Source of the DNA: Mesorhizobium loti
GTDB taxonomy: Bacteria; Pseudomonadota; Alphaproteobacteria; Rhizobiales; Rhizobiaceae
Assembly: GCA_002356515.1 (NCBI GenBank)
Contig: AP017605.1
Coordinates: 1,302,001-1,366,000, forward strand
DNA: 64,000 nucleotides
Direction: 5' to 3'
The notes below the pieces were generated by a model. That model was not told the DNA's origin, searched no databases, and saw only the letters and a list, made by a program, of their open reading frames with translations. Positions 41,747 to 49,098 of this stretch are shown piece after piece. A program made the position numbers and the translations under genes. The first letter of the stretch is position 1, and every line of letters begins with the position of its first letter.

Positions 41747-42478
41747 ATGTCCCAGTCCCTGCACGGCAAAACCGCAATCGTCACCGGCAGTTCACGCGGC
41801 ATCGGCCGGGCCATCGCCGAAGGGCTCGCGGCACGGGGCGCCGCCGTCGTCGTCAACTATGTCGGCAACCGGAAAGCCGCCGGTGAGGTCGTAGCCGGCA
41901 TCGTCGGCAAGGGAGGAAAGGCGCTCGCCCTCCAGGCCGACATATCGAGCGTTTCGGATATTCGCCGCCTCTTTGACCAGACCGAGAGTGAACTGGGCGC
42001 GATCGACATCGTCGTCGCCAATGTCGGCGTCGCCGTCATCAAACCGCTGACCGAGGCAACCGAAGTCGATTTCGACCTTGTCTTCGGCACCAATGCCAGG
42101 GGCACCTTCTTCACGCTTCAGGAAGCAGCGCGCCGGGTGCGCGACGGCGGCCGGATCATCGCTGTCTCCACTGGCGGCACGAAGATGTTCTTCACACAGA
42201 CGGCGCTCTACCTCGGCAGCAAGGGCGCCGTCGAACAGTTCGTCCGCGTGCTCTCGCGTGAACTCGGGCCGCGTGGCGTCACGGTCAATGCGCTGTCGCC
42301 GGGCTTCACTGACACGGACCTGCTTCCCGAACGTGATCGCGCCGTCGCGGCCGGGATGTCGCCTTTCGGCAGGATCGGCGCACCGCACGACGTTGCCGAT
42401 GTCGCGGTCTTCCTGGCCAGCGACGAGGCCCGCTGGCTGACCGGCGAGAACATCCAGGCCGGCGGTGGTGTGGCCTAG
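41747..42478 (+). CDS. Short-chain dehydrogenase/reductase (SDR)
   Basis: A 243-residue classical SDR with NAD(P)-binding TGSSRGIGRAIAEGLAARG, the IVVANVGV equivalent of NNAG, the active-site YLGSK (YxxxK), and NALSPGFTDTDLLPERD. The ATG at 41747 is used; a TTG at 41741 is possible. It resembles 3-oxoacyl-ACP reductase-like SDRs; substrate unknown. Its stop overlaps that of the convergent decarboxylase gene. Confidence 0.9.
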   Translation: MSQSLHGKTAIVTGSSRGIGRAIAEGLAARGAAVVVNYVGNRKAAGEVVAGIVGKGGKALALQADISSVSDIRRLFDQTESELGAIDIVVANVGVAVIKPLTEATEVDFDLVFGTNARGTFFTLQEAARRVRDGGRIIAVSTGGTKMFFTQTALYLGSKGAVEQFVRVLSRELGPRGVTVNALSPGFTDTDLLPERDRAVAAGMSPFGRIGAPHDVADVAVFLASDEARWLTGENIQAGGGVA

Positions 42479-43695
42479 TCCGCCATCGTCTCCAGGCTGG
42501 CAAAGCCCTGCGGCGCGTCGCCCTCGTCGAACGGCGTCGTCACCTCGACGAATGTGTCGGGATAGAAGCCGTTGAAGCGCGTGCGTAGCGACAGCGAATA
42601 GGCGCCGATATGGCCGATCTCGATCCAGTCGCCAGTGTCCACGGTCTCCGGCAGCCAGAACGGCCTGGACAGGATGTCGACGGAATCGCAGGTCGCGCCG
42701 CAGACCTTGAACGGCATGATGTTCTTTTCATCGCCATTGCGGGTCCTGATCGCCGGATCGGGAATAAAGCGCGCCGGCAGCGTGATCTTGCCGGTCCATG
42801 AATCCGACAGCGACGCCCAGATGCCGTCATTGATGTAGAGCCGCTTGCCCTTGCGCAGCAGCACGCGCACGATCAGCGACAGGCAGCGCGCCACGATCAC
42901 CCTGCCCGGCTCGGCCACCAGCGGCATCTGGTCGAACTGATATTCTTTCAGGTCTCCGGAAAACCGCGACATGATCTGGCCGAGCGATGGCATCTCGATC
43001 AGCTTGCGGTTGGGATCGTGCCCGTATTCCGCCGGAAAGCCGCCGCCGACATCGAGCCCGGCAATATCGAAGGTCAGCCGGTTGCGCACCCAGTCGGCCG
43101 AGGCCAGCGCCCGCTCATAGGTGTCGGGATCCTCGATCTGGCTGCCGACATGGAAACATAGGCCGACCTTGTAGCCGGTGCGGTTCAGCCGCTCGGCGAG
43201 TTCGACCGCATAGGCCGGCCCGGCGCCGAACTTCTTCGACAGTTCGTAAGCCGCCGACCCTTTCGTCTGGATGCGCACGAACACGCTGATCGAGCCCGGG
43301 TCGATGTCGAGTGCCCGCACCACCCGCGTCAGCTTGGTGATCTCGTCCTCATGGTCGAGCGAGATGACCCGGATGCCGTATTTCTCCAGCGCCAGCTTGA
43401 TGTCGGACTGTGCCTTGACCGGGTGCATGTAGAGCATCTCGGCATCGGGGGAGACCGCCCGCACGGCGGCGAATTCGCCAGGCGAAGCGACGTCGAAGGC
43501 GGTGACGCCGGCCTCGACCAAGGTCTTCAGCACGATCTGCTCGCCGTTGGTTTTGACCGCATAGGCGGTCTTGCCGGGGAACATGCCCATGAACTGCCTG
43601 GCATCGGCCTTCAGCACCTGCGGGCGGAAGCAATAGACCGGATCGTCCGGACGAAGCGCCAGTGCCGCCTCGCGGGCATTCTCGAATCGCTGCAT
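42475..43695 (-). CDS. Ornithine/lysine decarboxylase-like PLP enzyme (fold type III)
   Basis: A 406-residue alanine-racemase-fold decarboxylase from ATG at 43695 (MQRFENAREAALALRPDD). The PLP lysine is K48 in TAYAVKTNG; other motifs are CFHVGSQIEDP, GLDVGGGFPAEY, VAEPGRVIVARC and the active-site cysteine region VCGATCDSVD. These fit eukaryotic-type ornithine decarboxylases, which in rhizobia make putrescine and sometimes cadaverine. Overall a single gene, convergent with the SDR gene; the two stop codons share CTAG (42475-42478). A start at 43725 is possible but adds nothing conserved. Confidence 0.9.
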   Translation of the reverse strand: MQRFENAREAALALRPDDPVYCFRPQVLKADARQFMGMFPGKTAYAVKTNGEQIVLKTLVEAGVTAFDVASPGEFAAVRAVSPDAEMLYMHPVKAQSDIKLALEKYGIRVISLDHEDEITKLTRVVRALDIDPGSISVFVRIQTKGSAAYELSKKFGAGPAYAVELAERLNRTGYKVGLCFHVGSQIEDPDTYERALASADWVRNRLTFDIAGLDVGGGFPAEYGHDPNRKLIEMPSLGQIMSRFSGDLKEYQFDQMPLVAEPGRVIVARCLSLIVRVLLRKGKRLYINDGIWASLSDSWTGKITLPARFIPDPAIRTRNGDEKNIMPFKVCGATCDSVDILSRPFWLPETVDTGDWIEIGHIGAYSLSLRTRFNGFYPDTFVEVTTPFDEGDAPQGFASLETMAD

Positions 43696-43905
43696 TGACG
43701 AATCCTCGATCTCGGCTGCGCACAATTAATCCAAGCTAGCGACTAATGAAAACAATTCTGTGTCTCGCGGCACTCACGCAGCGGCTCTAGTTTTTGGCAG
43801 CATCGTTTGCCAGCGATCAGGTTTCGGGTGGCCCTTGTCGCCGAACCGGATATGCCCTGTGTCTGACCGACTGGTATTCGGACCGTCTTGGGGAGGACGA
43901 TAGAC

Positions 43906-44823
43906 ATGGCAATAGCCGCGACATCCGCACCACGCGGACCGATGACGCTCACCGACTGGGGGCAATTGCTGCTGCTTGGCGCGATCTGGGGCGGCTCGTT
44001 CTTCTTTGCCCGCATCGCGGTGGCGGAACTCCACCCGCTGGTGCTGGTGATGTTTCGCGTCGCCATCGCGGCAATCGCGCTGCAGCTGTACCTGGCCATT
44101 CGCGGCCCGTCTTTCCGCCTCGCCTTTCCGCATGCCGGCCTGTTCTTCCTGCTGGCCTTCACCAACAATGTCGTGCCCTTCTCGCTGATCTTCGCCGGCC
44201 AGACTGAGCTTGGCGCCGGTGTTGCCTCGGTGCTGAACGCGACGACGCCGTTTTGGACGCTGATCCTCGCCAACGCGATGACATCGGACGAGAAGCTCTC
44301 CTGGAACAAGCTCGCCGGCATCGGGCTCGGCGTCGCCGGCACCGCTGTCATGATCGGTACCGGCCTGCTCGCCGGGCTCGGCGGTCCGGTCTGGGCGAAA
44401 TTCGCACTGATCGGCGCGTCCTTGTCCTATGGCATCGCTTTGATGGTTGCCCGCCGCTTCAAGGGCGTGCCCTCGCCGGTCATCGCCACCGGGCAGCTGA
44501 CCGCTTCGACCATCATCATGATCCCGGTCGTGCTGCTGGCGCATGGCCCCGCCGGCCTGTTTTCGGCGTCGCCGCCGGTCTGGGCGGCGGTGCTGGCATT
44601 GGCGCTGCTCTCCACCGCCTTTGCCTATATCCTCTATTTCAACCTGGTCGCTTCGGCCGGTGCCACCAATGCCTCGCTGGTGACGCTGATCGTGCCGGCC
44701 AGCGCCATGCTGCTCGGTTTTCTTTTCCTGGGAGAGCGACTGGAACTGTTCGAGATCGGCGGCGTGGTGCTGATCGGCCTCGGCCTGGTCACGATCGATG
44801 GGCGCGTGTTCGGTCGACGGTAG
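43906..44823 (+). CDS. EamA/DMT-family membrane transporter
   Basis: A 305-residue inner-membrane protein with about ten hydrophobic segments in two EamA repeats (first from LTDWGQLLLLGAIWGGSFFF, second from AKFALIGASLSYGIALMVAR). Start ATG at 43906 follows GGGAGGA with a 9-base spacing. DMT proteins export small metabolites; the substrate is unknown. It is divergent from the decarboxylase gene (about 210 bp apart), which makes polyamine or amino acid export possible but unproven. Confidence 0.9.
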   Translation: MAIAATSAPRGPMTLTDWGQLLLLGAIWGGSFFFARIAVAELHPLVLVMFRVAIAAIALQLYLAIRGPSFRLAFPHAGLFFLLAFTNNVVPFSLIFAGQTELGAGVASVLNATTPFWTLILANAMTSDEKLSWNKLAGIGLGVAGTAVMIGTGLLAGLGGPVWAKFALIGASLSYGIALMVARRFKGVPSPVIATGQLTASTIIMIPVVLLAHGPAGLFSASPPVWAAVLALALLSTAFAYILYFNLVASAGATNASLVTLIVPASAMLLGFLFLGERLELFEIGGVVLIGLGLVTIDGRVFGRR

Positions 44824-45056
44824 AGCGCCGCTCGTCCGATTGGACGCTCTGACGACTTGGATTGAATCTCCGTATCGGCGCGAAAGTCGAAGTCGACTTT
44901 CGCGGTGGTAGCGCTGCCATGACATACTGGCGACACCATCCCGCCACAATTTATTCACAGGTCCGAAGCGGGTTTTTGCGCAGGAGTTTCAACGGCTAAC
45001 GGCGAAACCGAGGTCGCAATTTTCACAATCACGTCGCAATGCAGCACATTTTCCGC

Positions 45057-45084
45057 TTGCCTGTGGCACAAATGAACCTAGACT
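45057..45084 (+). promoter_or_regulatory. Candidate promoter of the 28-codon gene
   Basis: TTGCCT (45057-45062), a 16-base spacer and TAGACT (45079-45084) resemble a housekeeping sigma promoter 34 bases upstream of the start at 45118. The rest of the gap 44824-45117 holds no gene. Confidence 0.45.
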
Positions 45085-45117
45085 CTCAGGCATAGCTCTT
45101 TAAGAGGAGGCTATGTC

Positions 45118-45204
45118 ATGGGACTCACGAGGCCGATCAACGCATTGATGATTTGTGCTGCGTTTGCTTTCATCGGCGCCCTCATTATGGGCGTCCTTCC
45201 CTGA
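45118..45204 (+). CDS. 28-residue single-membrane-segment peptide
   Basis: ATG at 45118 encodes MGLTRPINALMICAAFAFIG plus ALIMGVLP and a TGA. A strong Shine-Dalgarno GAGGAGG (45104-45110) lies 7 bases before the ATG, a promoter-like sequence lies upstream and a perfect terminator lies 47 bases after the stop. Basic and polar N-terminal residues (TRPIN) followed by about 18 hydrophobic residues fit a small inner-membrane peptide. An overlapping ATG at 45113 gives only 11 codons. It is too short for normal gene finders. Function unknown. Confidence 0.65.
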   Translation: MGLTRPINALMICAAFAFIGALIMGVLP

Positions 45205-45251
45205 ACCCGCCAAGACGGGGAAGACCAGCACCAGATAGTCTAAGCAATTCG

Positions 45252-45278
45252 AAAGGCCGGGTTTTTACCCGGCCTTTT
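45252..45278. terminator. Bidirectional Rho-independent terminator
   Basis: AAAGGCCGGGT (45252-45262) and ACCCGGCCTTT (45267-45277) form a perfect 11-bp stem with a TTTT loop; T-rich tail on the plus strand (CCTTTTGC) and, on the minus strand, the stem ends in TTTC. It can serve both the 28-codon gene (plus) and metF (minus, stop at 45295). Confidence 0.92.
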
Positions 45279-45294
45279 GCTGTTCAGCCCTGCC

Positions 45295-46212
45295 TCACGC
45301 CGCAGCCGAGCCCGCCACCTCCGCCTCGTGCGAGCGGATGCCGATCATGTGGCAAATGGCAAAGACGAGGTCGGCACGGTTCATCGTGTAGAAATGGAAG
45401 TCGCCCACGCCGCGCTCGACCAGATCGAGAACCTGTTCGGCGGCGACGGCGGACGCCACCAGCGCATGCGTCTGCGGGTCGTTCTGCAGGCCGTCGAAGC
45501 GCTCGGCCAGCCATGCCGGCACCAGCGCGCCGCAGCGTGCCGAGAAATTGGCGACCTGGGTGAAATTGTGCACCGGCAGAATGCCGGGAACGATCGGGAT
45601 GTAGATGCCGGCCCGGCGCGCGCGCTCGACATAGCGCTCGTAGAGATCATTGTCGAAGAAGAACTGGGTGATCGCCCGCGTCGCGCCATTGTCGACCTTG
45701 CGCTTCAGCATGTCGATGTCGGTGGCGAAATCGGGGCTTTCGGGATGCTTTTCCGGATAGGCAGAGACCGAAATGTCGAAATCGCCGGCGTCCTTCATCG
45801 CGCCGACCAGTTCGGCGCCATTGGCGTAGCCGTCCGGATGCGGACGGTAGGCGGTGCCGACGCCGGCCGCCGGATCGCCGCGCAGCGCGACGAAGCGCTT
45901 CACGCCCATATCGGCGAATTCCTGGATCACGGCGTCGACCTGATGGCGGGCAGCGTCGACGCAAGTCATGTGCGCGGCCGGCGTCAGGCTGGTCTCGTTC
46001 AGGATGCGGCTGATGGTGCGCGCGGTGCGCTCACGCGTCGAGCCGCCGGCGCCATAGGTCACCGAGACGAATTTCGGCTTCAGCGGTTCCAACCGCGTGA
46101 CGGTGTCCCAAAGCCGCGCCTCCATCTCATCGTTCTTGGGCGGGAAGAATTCGAAGGAAACCTTGACCTTGTCGCCAATGTCGGGGCGGCGGGAAAAGCG
46201 GAACTGGTTCAT
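45295..46212 (-). CDS. metF: 5,10-methylenetetrahydrofolate reductase MetF
   Basis: MetF reduces methylene-THF to methyl-THF, the methyl donor for methionine synthesis. The 305-residue FAD protein has VSFEFFPPKNDEMEARLW at the N-terminus, FVSVTYGAGGSTRERT, HMTCVDAARHQVD, ALRGDPAAGVG and ITQFFFDNDLYERYVERARRAGI. The ATG at 46212 overlaps the stop of the upstream ArsR-methyltransferase gene (TGATG), so both are one operon. Confidence 0.97.
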   Translation of the reverse strand: MNQFRFSRRPDIGDKVKVSFEFFPPKNDEMEARLWDTVTRLEPLKPKFVSVTYGAGGSTRERTARTISRILNETSLTPAAHMTCVDAARHQVDAVIQEFADMGVKRFVALRGDPAAGVGTAYRPHPDGYANGAELVGAMKDAGDFDISVSAYPEKHPESPDFATDIDMLKRKVDNGATRAITQFFFDNDLYERYVERARRAGIYIPIVPGILPVHNFTQVANFSARCGALVPAWLAERFDGLQNDPQTHALVASAVAAEQVLDLVERGVGDFHFYTMNRADLVFAICHMIGIRSHEAEVAGSAAA

Positions 46213-47228
46213 CAGGCGATTTCCCCTATCGAGTTCACTTTGGTCTGGTCGTTGGCGGGATCGGCGATCAGCAGGCGCCGGTCGCGGCCAAGCCAGAGTT
46301 TTACGGTAAGCCTGGCCTCGTTGCCGCCGCGCGGCTCGAATTCCTGGGCATCTTCGAGATCAAGACCTGCCTCGGCGAACCATTCGCCTATCTGCCGGTC
46401 GGAAAAGCCGAGCCTGACATGCGCATGCTCTTCGCGCAGGAATTCCAGCGTGTGCGGCGCGAAATCGACGATGACCAGCCGGCCCGACGGGCGCAAAAGC
46501 CGCGCCGCCTCGTGGATGGCGCGGGCCGGATCGTCGAGATAGTGCAGCACCTGGTGGATGGTGACGAGATCGAAGGCATCGCGCTCGACCGGCGGTGAAA
46601 AGATATCGCCCTGCCGCACCTGCGCGTTCGAAACGCCGGCCTTGTCAAGATTGGCGCGCGCCACGGTCAACATCTCGCGCGACATGTCGATGCCGACGCC
46701 GCGCCGGTAGAGCGGCGAGAAGATTTCGAGCAGGCGCCCGGTGCCCGTGCCGAGATCAAGCATCGACTGGAACGGCCGCTTGCCGACCAGCTTCAACATC
46801 GCCGCCTCGACCGCGCGGTCCGGCACATGCAGCGAACGGATATGGTCCCAGCTCGCCGCATTCACGGAAAAATACTCGGTGGCGCGGTCCTGACGCTTGC
46901 GCTTGACCGAGGCCAGCCGCTCGAGATCGCGCTCGACCTGCGGATCGGCGCCCCGAATGCTGGAAATCAGCCCCATGACGAAGTCACGCGCGGAGTCGGT
47001 ATCCGACAAGCGGAAGAAGGCCCATGACCCTTCCTGGTAGCGGCCGATCAGCCCGGCCTCGAGCAGCAGCTTCAAATGCCGCGAGACGCGCGGCTGCGAC
47101 TGGCCGAGAATTTCGGTAAGATCGGAAACGGTGAGGTCGCCGCGCGACAACAGTGCCAATATGCGCAGGCGGCTGGATTCGGCCGCCGCCTTCAGCGTAT
47201 CCACCATGGTGTCGAGCGAGACATGCAT
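46212..47228 (-). CDS. ArsR-family regulator fused to a SAM-binding methyltransferase domain
   Basis: A 338-residue protein from ATG at 47228 (MHVSLDTMVDTLKAAAESSR). Residues about 10-85 are an ArsR winged helix (LTVSDLTEILGQSQPRVSRH, LKLLLEAGLIGRYQEGSW). From about 120 on lies a class I methyltransferase fold with SAM loop DLGTGTGRLLEIF (158-170), GVGIDMSREML and DFAPHTLEFLREEHAHVRLGF. Regulators of this kind sense SAM or SAH and control the methionine cycle (SahR-type, family knowledge). Operon with metF, and a perfect palindrome lies 38 bp upstream, so autoregulation and metF control are likely. An open frame up to 48095 is a non-coding extension. Whether the domain still methylates anything is unknown. 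Confidence 0.9.
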   Translation of the reverse strand: MHVSLDTMVDTLKAAAESSRLRILALLSRGDLTVSDLTEILGQSQPRVSRHLKLLLEAGLIGRYQEGSWAFFRLSDTDSARDFVMGLISSIRGADPQVERDLERLASVKRKRQDRATEYFSVNAASWDHIRSLHVPDRAVEAAMLKLVGKRPFQSMLDLGTGTGRLLEIFSPLYRRGVGIDMSREMLTVARANLDKAGVSNAQVRQGDIFSPPVERDAFDLVTIHQVLHYLDDPARAIHEAARLLRPSGRLVIVDFAPHTLEFLREEHAHVRLGFSDRQIGEWFAEAGLDLEDAQEFEPRGGNEARLTVKLWLGRDRRLLIADPANDQTKVNSIGEIA

Positions 47229-47263
47229 CAGCGTACTCTTTTCAGCGCATTCACTTTGAAAAA

Positions 47264-47285
47264 GATATAAACATATGTTTATGTC
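47264..47285. promoter_or_regulatory. Perfect 16-bp palindrome, candidate operator of arsR-metF
   Basis: ATAAACATATGTTTAT (47267-47282) is a perfect palindrome; including flanking GA and TC it pairs over 22 bp with one mismatch. It is very AT-rich in a GC-rich genome and lies 38 bp upstream of the ArsR-methyltransferase start. ArsR proteins bind such palindromes over the promoter. Confidence 0.8.
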
Positions 47286-47353
47286 GATTTTCAAAACCTT
47301 GCAAGCGCTATGTCGCTTCCGGACAAGAAAATGCCGCATGCGTGATTTTCCGG

Positions 47354-47400
47354 TGCGTGCCGCCCAAAAATGTGGTGCGGTCTTGGGACAATGACAGACG
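47354..47400. repeat. Short palindromic interspersed repeat, copy D (overlaps trmO start)
   Basis: TGCGTGCCGCCCAAAA to TCTTGGGACAATGACAGACG matches copy C with several changes. The candidate trmO ATG at 47391 lies inside the element, where copies B and C have no coding role, so the repeat either supplied the start codon or the true start is downstream. Confidence 0.7.
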
Positions 47401-47945
47401 CCAAAGCAGAGATGGGCAGAATGACCGGGCCGCGCGAAATGTTCGAGGCACGCGAAGGCGAGCAGAGGCTGGAACAGGATCCGGCAACGATGCCGGCGGA
47501 TGGCGGCGTCGTGTTCATCGGCCGCATCGCCTCGCCATGGACAACACGGGAGACCTGCCCGAAAAACATGCGCACGGCGCGCGAGACCGGGCAGCCGGCG
47601 GTGCTGACCATCGACGCGCCCTATCGCAGAGGCCTGCAAAGCCTGGAGCGCGCCAGCCACGTCATCATCCTGTCCTGGCTCCATCACGCGCCGCGGAATC
47701 TGATTGTGCAGAAACCGCGCCATGCAGCTGAAGCGAAAGGCGTATTCGGCCTGCGCTCCCCTGCCCGGCCGAACCCGGTCGGCCTGCATGTGGCAAGGCT
47801 CGTTGGGTTGGACATCGCCACCGGGCGCATCGATCTCGACGCCATCGACGTGCTCGACGGCACGCCGGTCATCGACATCAAGCCTTACTTCGCCTCGACC
47901 GACGCCATACCGGAGGCGACTGTCGAAGGACGCGATGAACGATGA
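47391..47945 (+). CDS. trmO: tRNA (N6-threonylcarbamoyladenosine(37)-N6)-methyltransferase TrmO family
   Basis: TrmO methylates t6A37 in some tRNAs to m6t6A. The product is up to 184 residues. The UPF0066 pattern is visible: VVFIGRIASPWTTRETCPKNM, LERASHVIILSWLHHAPRNL, GLRSPARPNPVGLHVARLV and IDVLDGTPVIDIKPYFAS. The start is uncertain because ATG 47391 lies in repeat copy D; ATG at 47412 (MGRMTGPREMFEAREGEQR) is the next choice. It overlaps the DUF2293 gene by ATGA. Confidence 0.88.
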   Translation: MTDAKAEMGRMTGPREMFEAREGEQRLEQDPATMPADGGVVFIGRIASPWTTRETCPKNMRTARETGQPAVLTIDAPYRRGLQSLERASHVIILSWLHHAPRNLIVQKPRHAAEAKGVFGLRSPARPNPVGLHVARLVGLDIATGRIDLDAIDVLDGTPVIDIKPYFASTDAIPEATVEGRDER

Positions 47946-48256
47946 CAGCACCAACCGGCCGCCGCCGCGCCATCGCCAAGGCGCTGACCGCCCTTCTGCC
48001 GCTGGCGCCCTATGCCGACATGGAGAAGATCCGCACAGACGCCGGCGCGGTGCATATGAAGACCTTACCGCCAGGCATCGCCGTGTGGCTGGCAACCATC
48101 GCCCACATCCGCCACATGCACACCGATTACGAAAAGCTGCTGGCCGAGGGCTATGACCGCGACTCCGCCCGCTTCTTCGTCATCGAGCAGACCAACATCG
48201 TGCTCACCCGCTGGCGCGCGACACGCCTGCTCGACGCCGACGATGAAGAGGAATGA
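47942..48256 (+). CDS. DUF2293 family protein
   Basis: A 104-residue protein (MTAPTGRRRAIAKALTALLP). The conserved region is IRTDAGAVHMKTLPPGIAVWLATIAHIRHMHTDYEKLLAEGYDRDSARFF (given here for description in parts: LPPGIAVWLATIAHIRHMHT and YEKLLAEGYDRDSARFFV), ending in an acidic tail LLDADDEEE. The ATGA overlap with trmO points to joint translation. The family has no known function. Confidence 0.85.
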   Translation: MTAPTGRRRAIAKALTALLPLAPYADMEKIRTDAGAVHMKTLPPGIAVWLATIAHIRHMHTDYEKLLAEGYDRDSARFFVIEQTNIVLTRWRATRLLDADDEEE

Positions 48257-48279
48257 GGCGCAGCCCGCCTAGACTGTTT

Positions 48280-48434
48280 CGAAATTCGCTCTGGTGAGTC
48301 AGCTGGTGGTGTTTTCGAGAACCGGAGCGCAGCGGACATTTGGGTCCGTGAGCTCAGTTCTACTGCGAACGCAGTAGAACGGGGAAGCGCAGAAAACGCC
48401 ATCAGATGGCCGCCGGAGTAGGATTTCCAAACAG
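48280..48434. repeat. Palindromic element, family 2 copy 3, with inserted hairpin
   Basis: Same core as copies 1 and 2 (GAGAACCGGAGCGCAGCGGA, then TTTGGGTCCGTGAG). The stem GGTGGTGTTTTC (48305-48316)/GAAAACGCCATC (48392-48403) pairs throughout with two G-T wobbles, a third sequence version of the same stem. Between GTGAG and GGAAGCGCAGAA it carries an extra perfect hairpin GTTCTACTGC (48357-48366)/GCAGTAGAAC (48371-48380). Flanks AATTCGCT and GGCCGC match those of copy 2. Confidence 0.8.
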
Positions 48435-48436
48435 TC

Positions 48437-48946
48437 TTACTGCCGGGTCAGCACGGCGATCGCATTGTAAGGCTGGCCGTCGGCCTGGCCGACCCAGGTC
48501 CAGGACAGGTTCCCCTTGAAGAACCGGACGGTGATATCGCCGCCGTCGATGCATTTGTCCTGGCCGTAGGTGATGCTCTCGTGGAATTCCGCTGACGTCT
48601 CGTCCCGCGACGTCTGCGACAGCGATCCGCCGCAGCCGAGGGATGGATAGTCGATCGACGCGCCGTCATCCCTGATCGTCATGGCGATCGACCAGTCGGC
48701 GCCGGCGTCACCCGCCGGGCTCTGGTGGCCGCTGCCGACCCAAGTGCCGGTCAGCGTCTGCGCCGGCACGTTTACCGCGCAAGGCACATTCTGGAAGATC
48801 GGCGTCAGTTCGCTGCCGGTCTTCTCGCAGCGATAGGTCTGGCCGTTCTGGCAGAGTTCGTCGCCTTGTTTCACGCACTGCGCGCTGGCCTCGCCCGCGG
48901 CGGCGAAAATCGCCATGGCTGCGATGATGGTCCCGAGCCTGCCCAT
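48437..48946 (-). CDS. Secreted protein of unknown function
   Basis: A 169-residue protein from ATG at 48946 (MGRLGTIIAAMAIFAAAGEASA, a signal peptide), preceded by GGGGAGGGGAT. The mature part begins QCVKQGDELCQNGQTYRCEK, a short Cys-rich segment, followed by TLTGTWVGSGHQSPAGDAG and a beta-rich domain with two more cysteines (LGCGG, DKCIDGG). Five or six cysteines suggest disulphides in the periplasm. I do not recognise the family. Confidence 0.75.
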   Translation of the reverse strand: MGRLGTIIAAMAIFAAAGEASAQCVKQGDELCQNGQTYRCEKTGSELTPIFQNVPCAVNVPAQTLTGTWVGSGHQSPAGDAGADWSIAMTIRDDGASIDYPSLGCGGSLSQTSRDETSAEFHESITYGQDKCIDGGDITVRFFKGNLSWTWVGQADGQPYNAIAVLTRQ

Positions 48947-49098
48947 ATCCCCTCCCCATTCCAAGCCATCGGATCATAAGGCAATTCCAATCCAGTGTAT
49001 CGGCCAGACCGTCACGGAGGACGAACGGCGCCAGGCAGCTGGCTCTATGCCTTCTACCCGGCGCCGATAGGCTGATGATCCTGCGCGAGGAGGCCCCG

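Noticed and set aside
45240..47300. SAM riboswitch upstream of metF
   Set aside because: No SAM-II-like or SAM-I-like pattern was seen; the metF start is overlapped by the regulator gene, leaving no leader.
47229..48095. N-terminal extension of the ArsR-methyltransferase protein
   Set aside because: The extension would run through the operator palindrome and across the trmO gene on the other strand.
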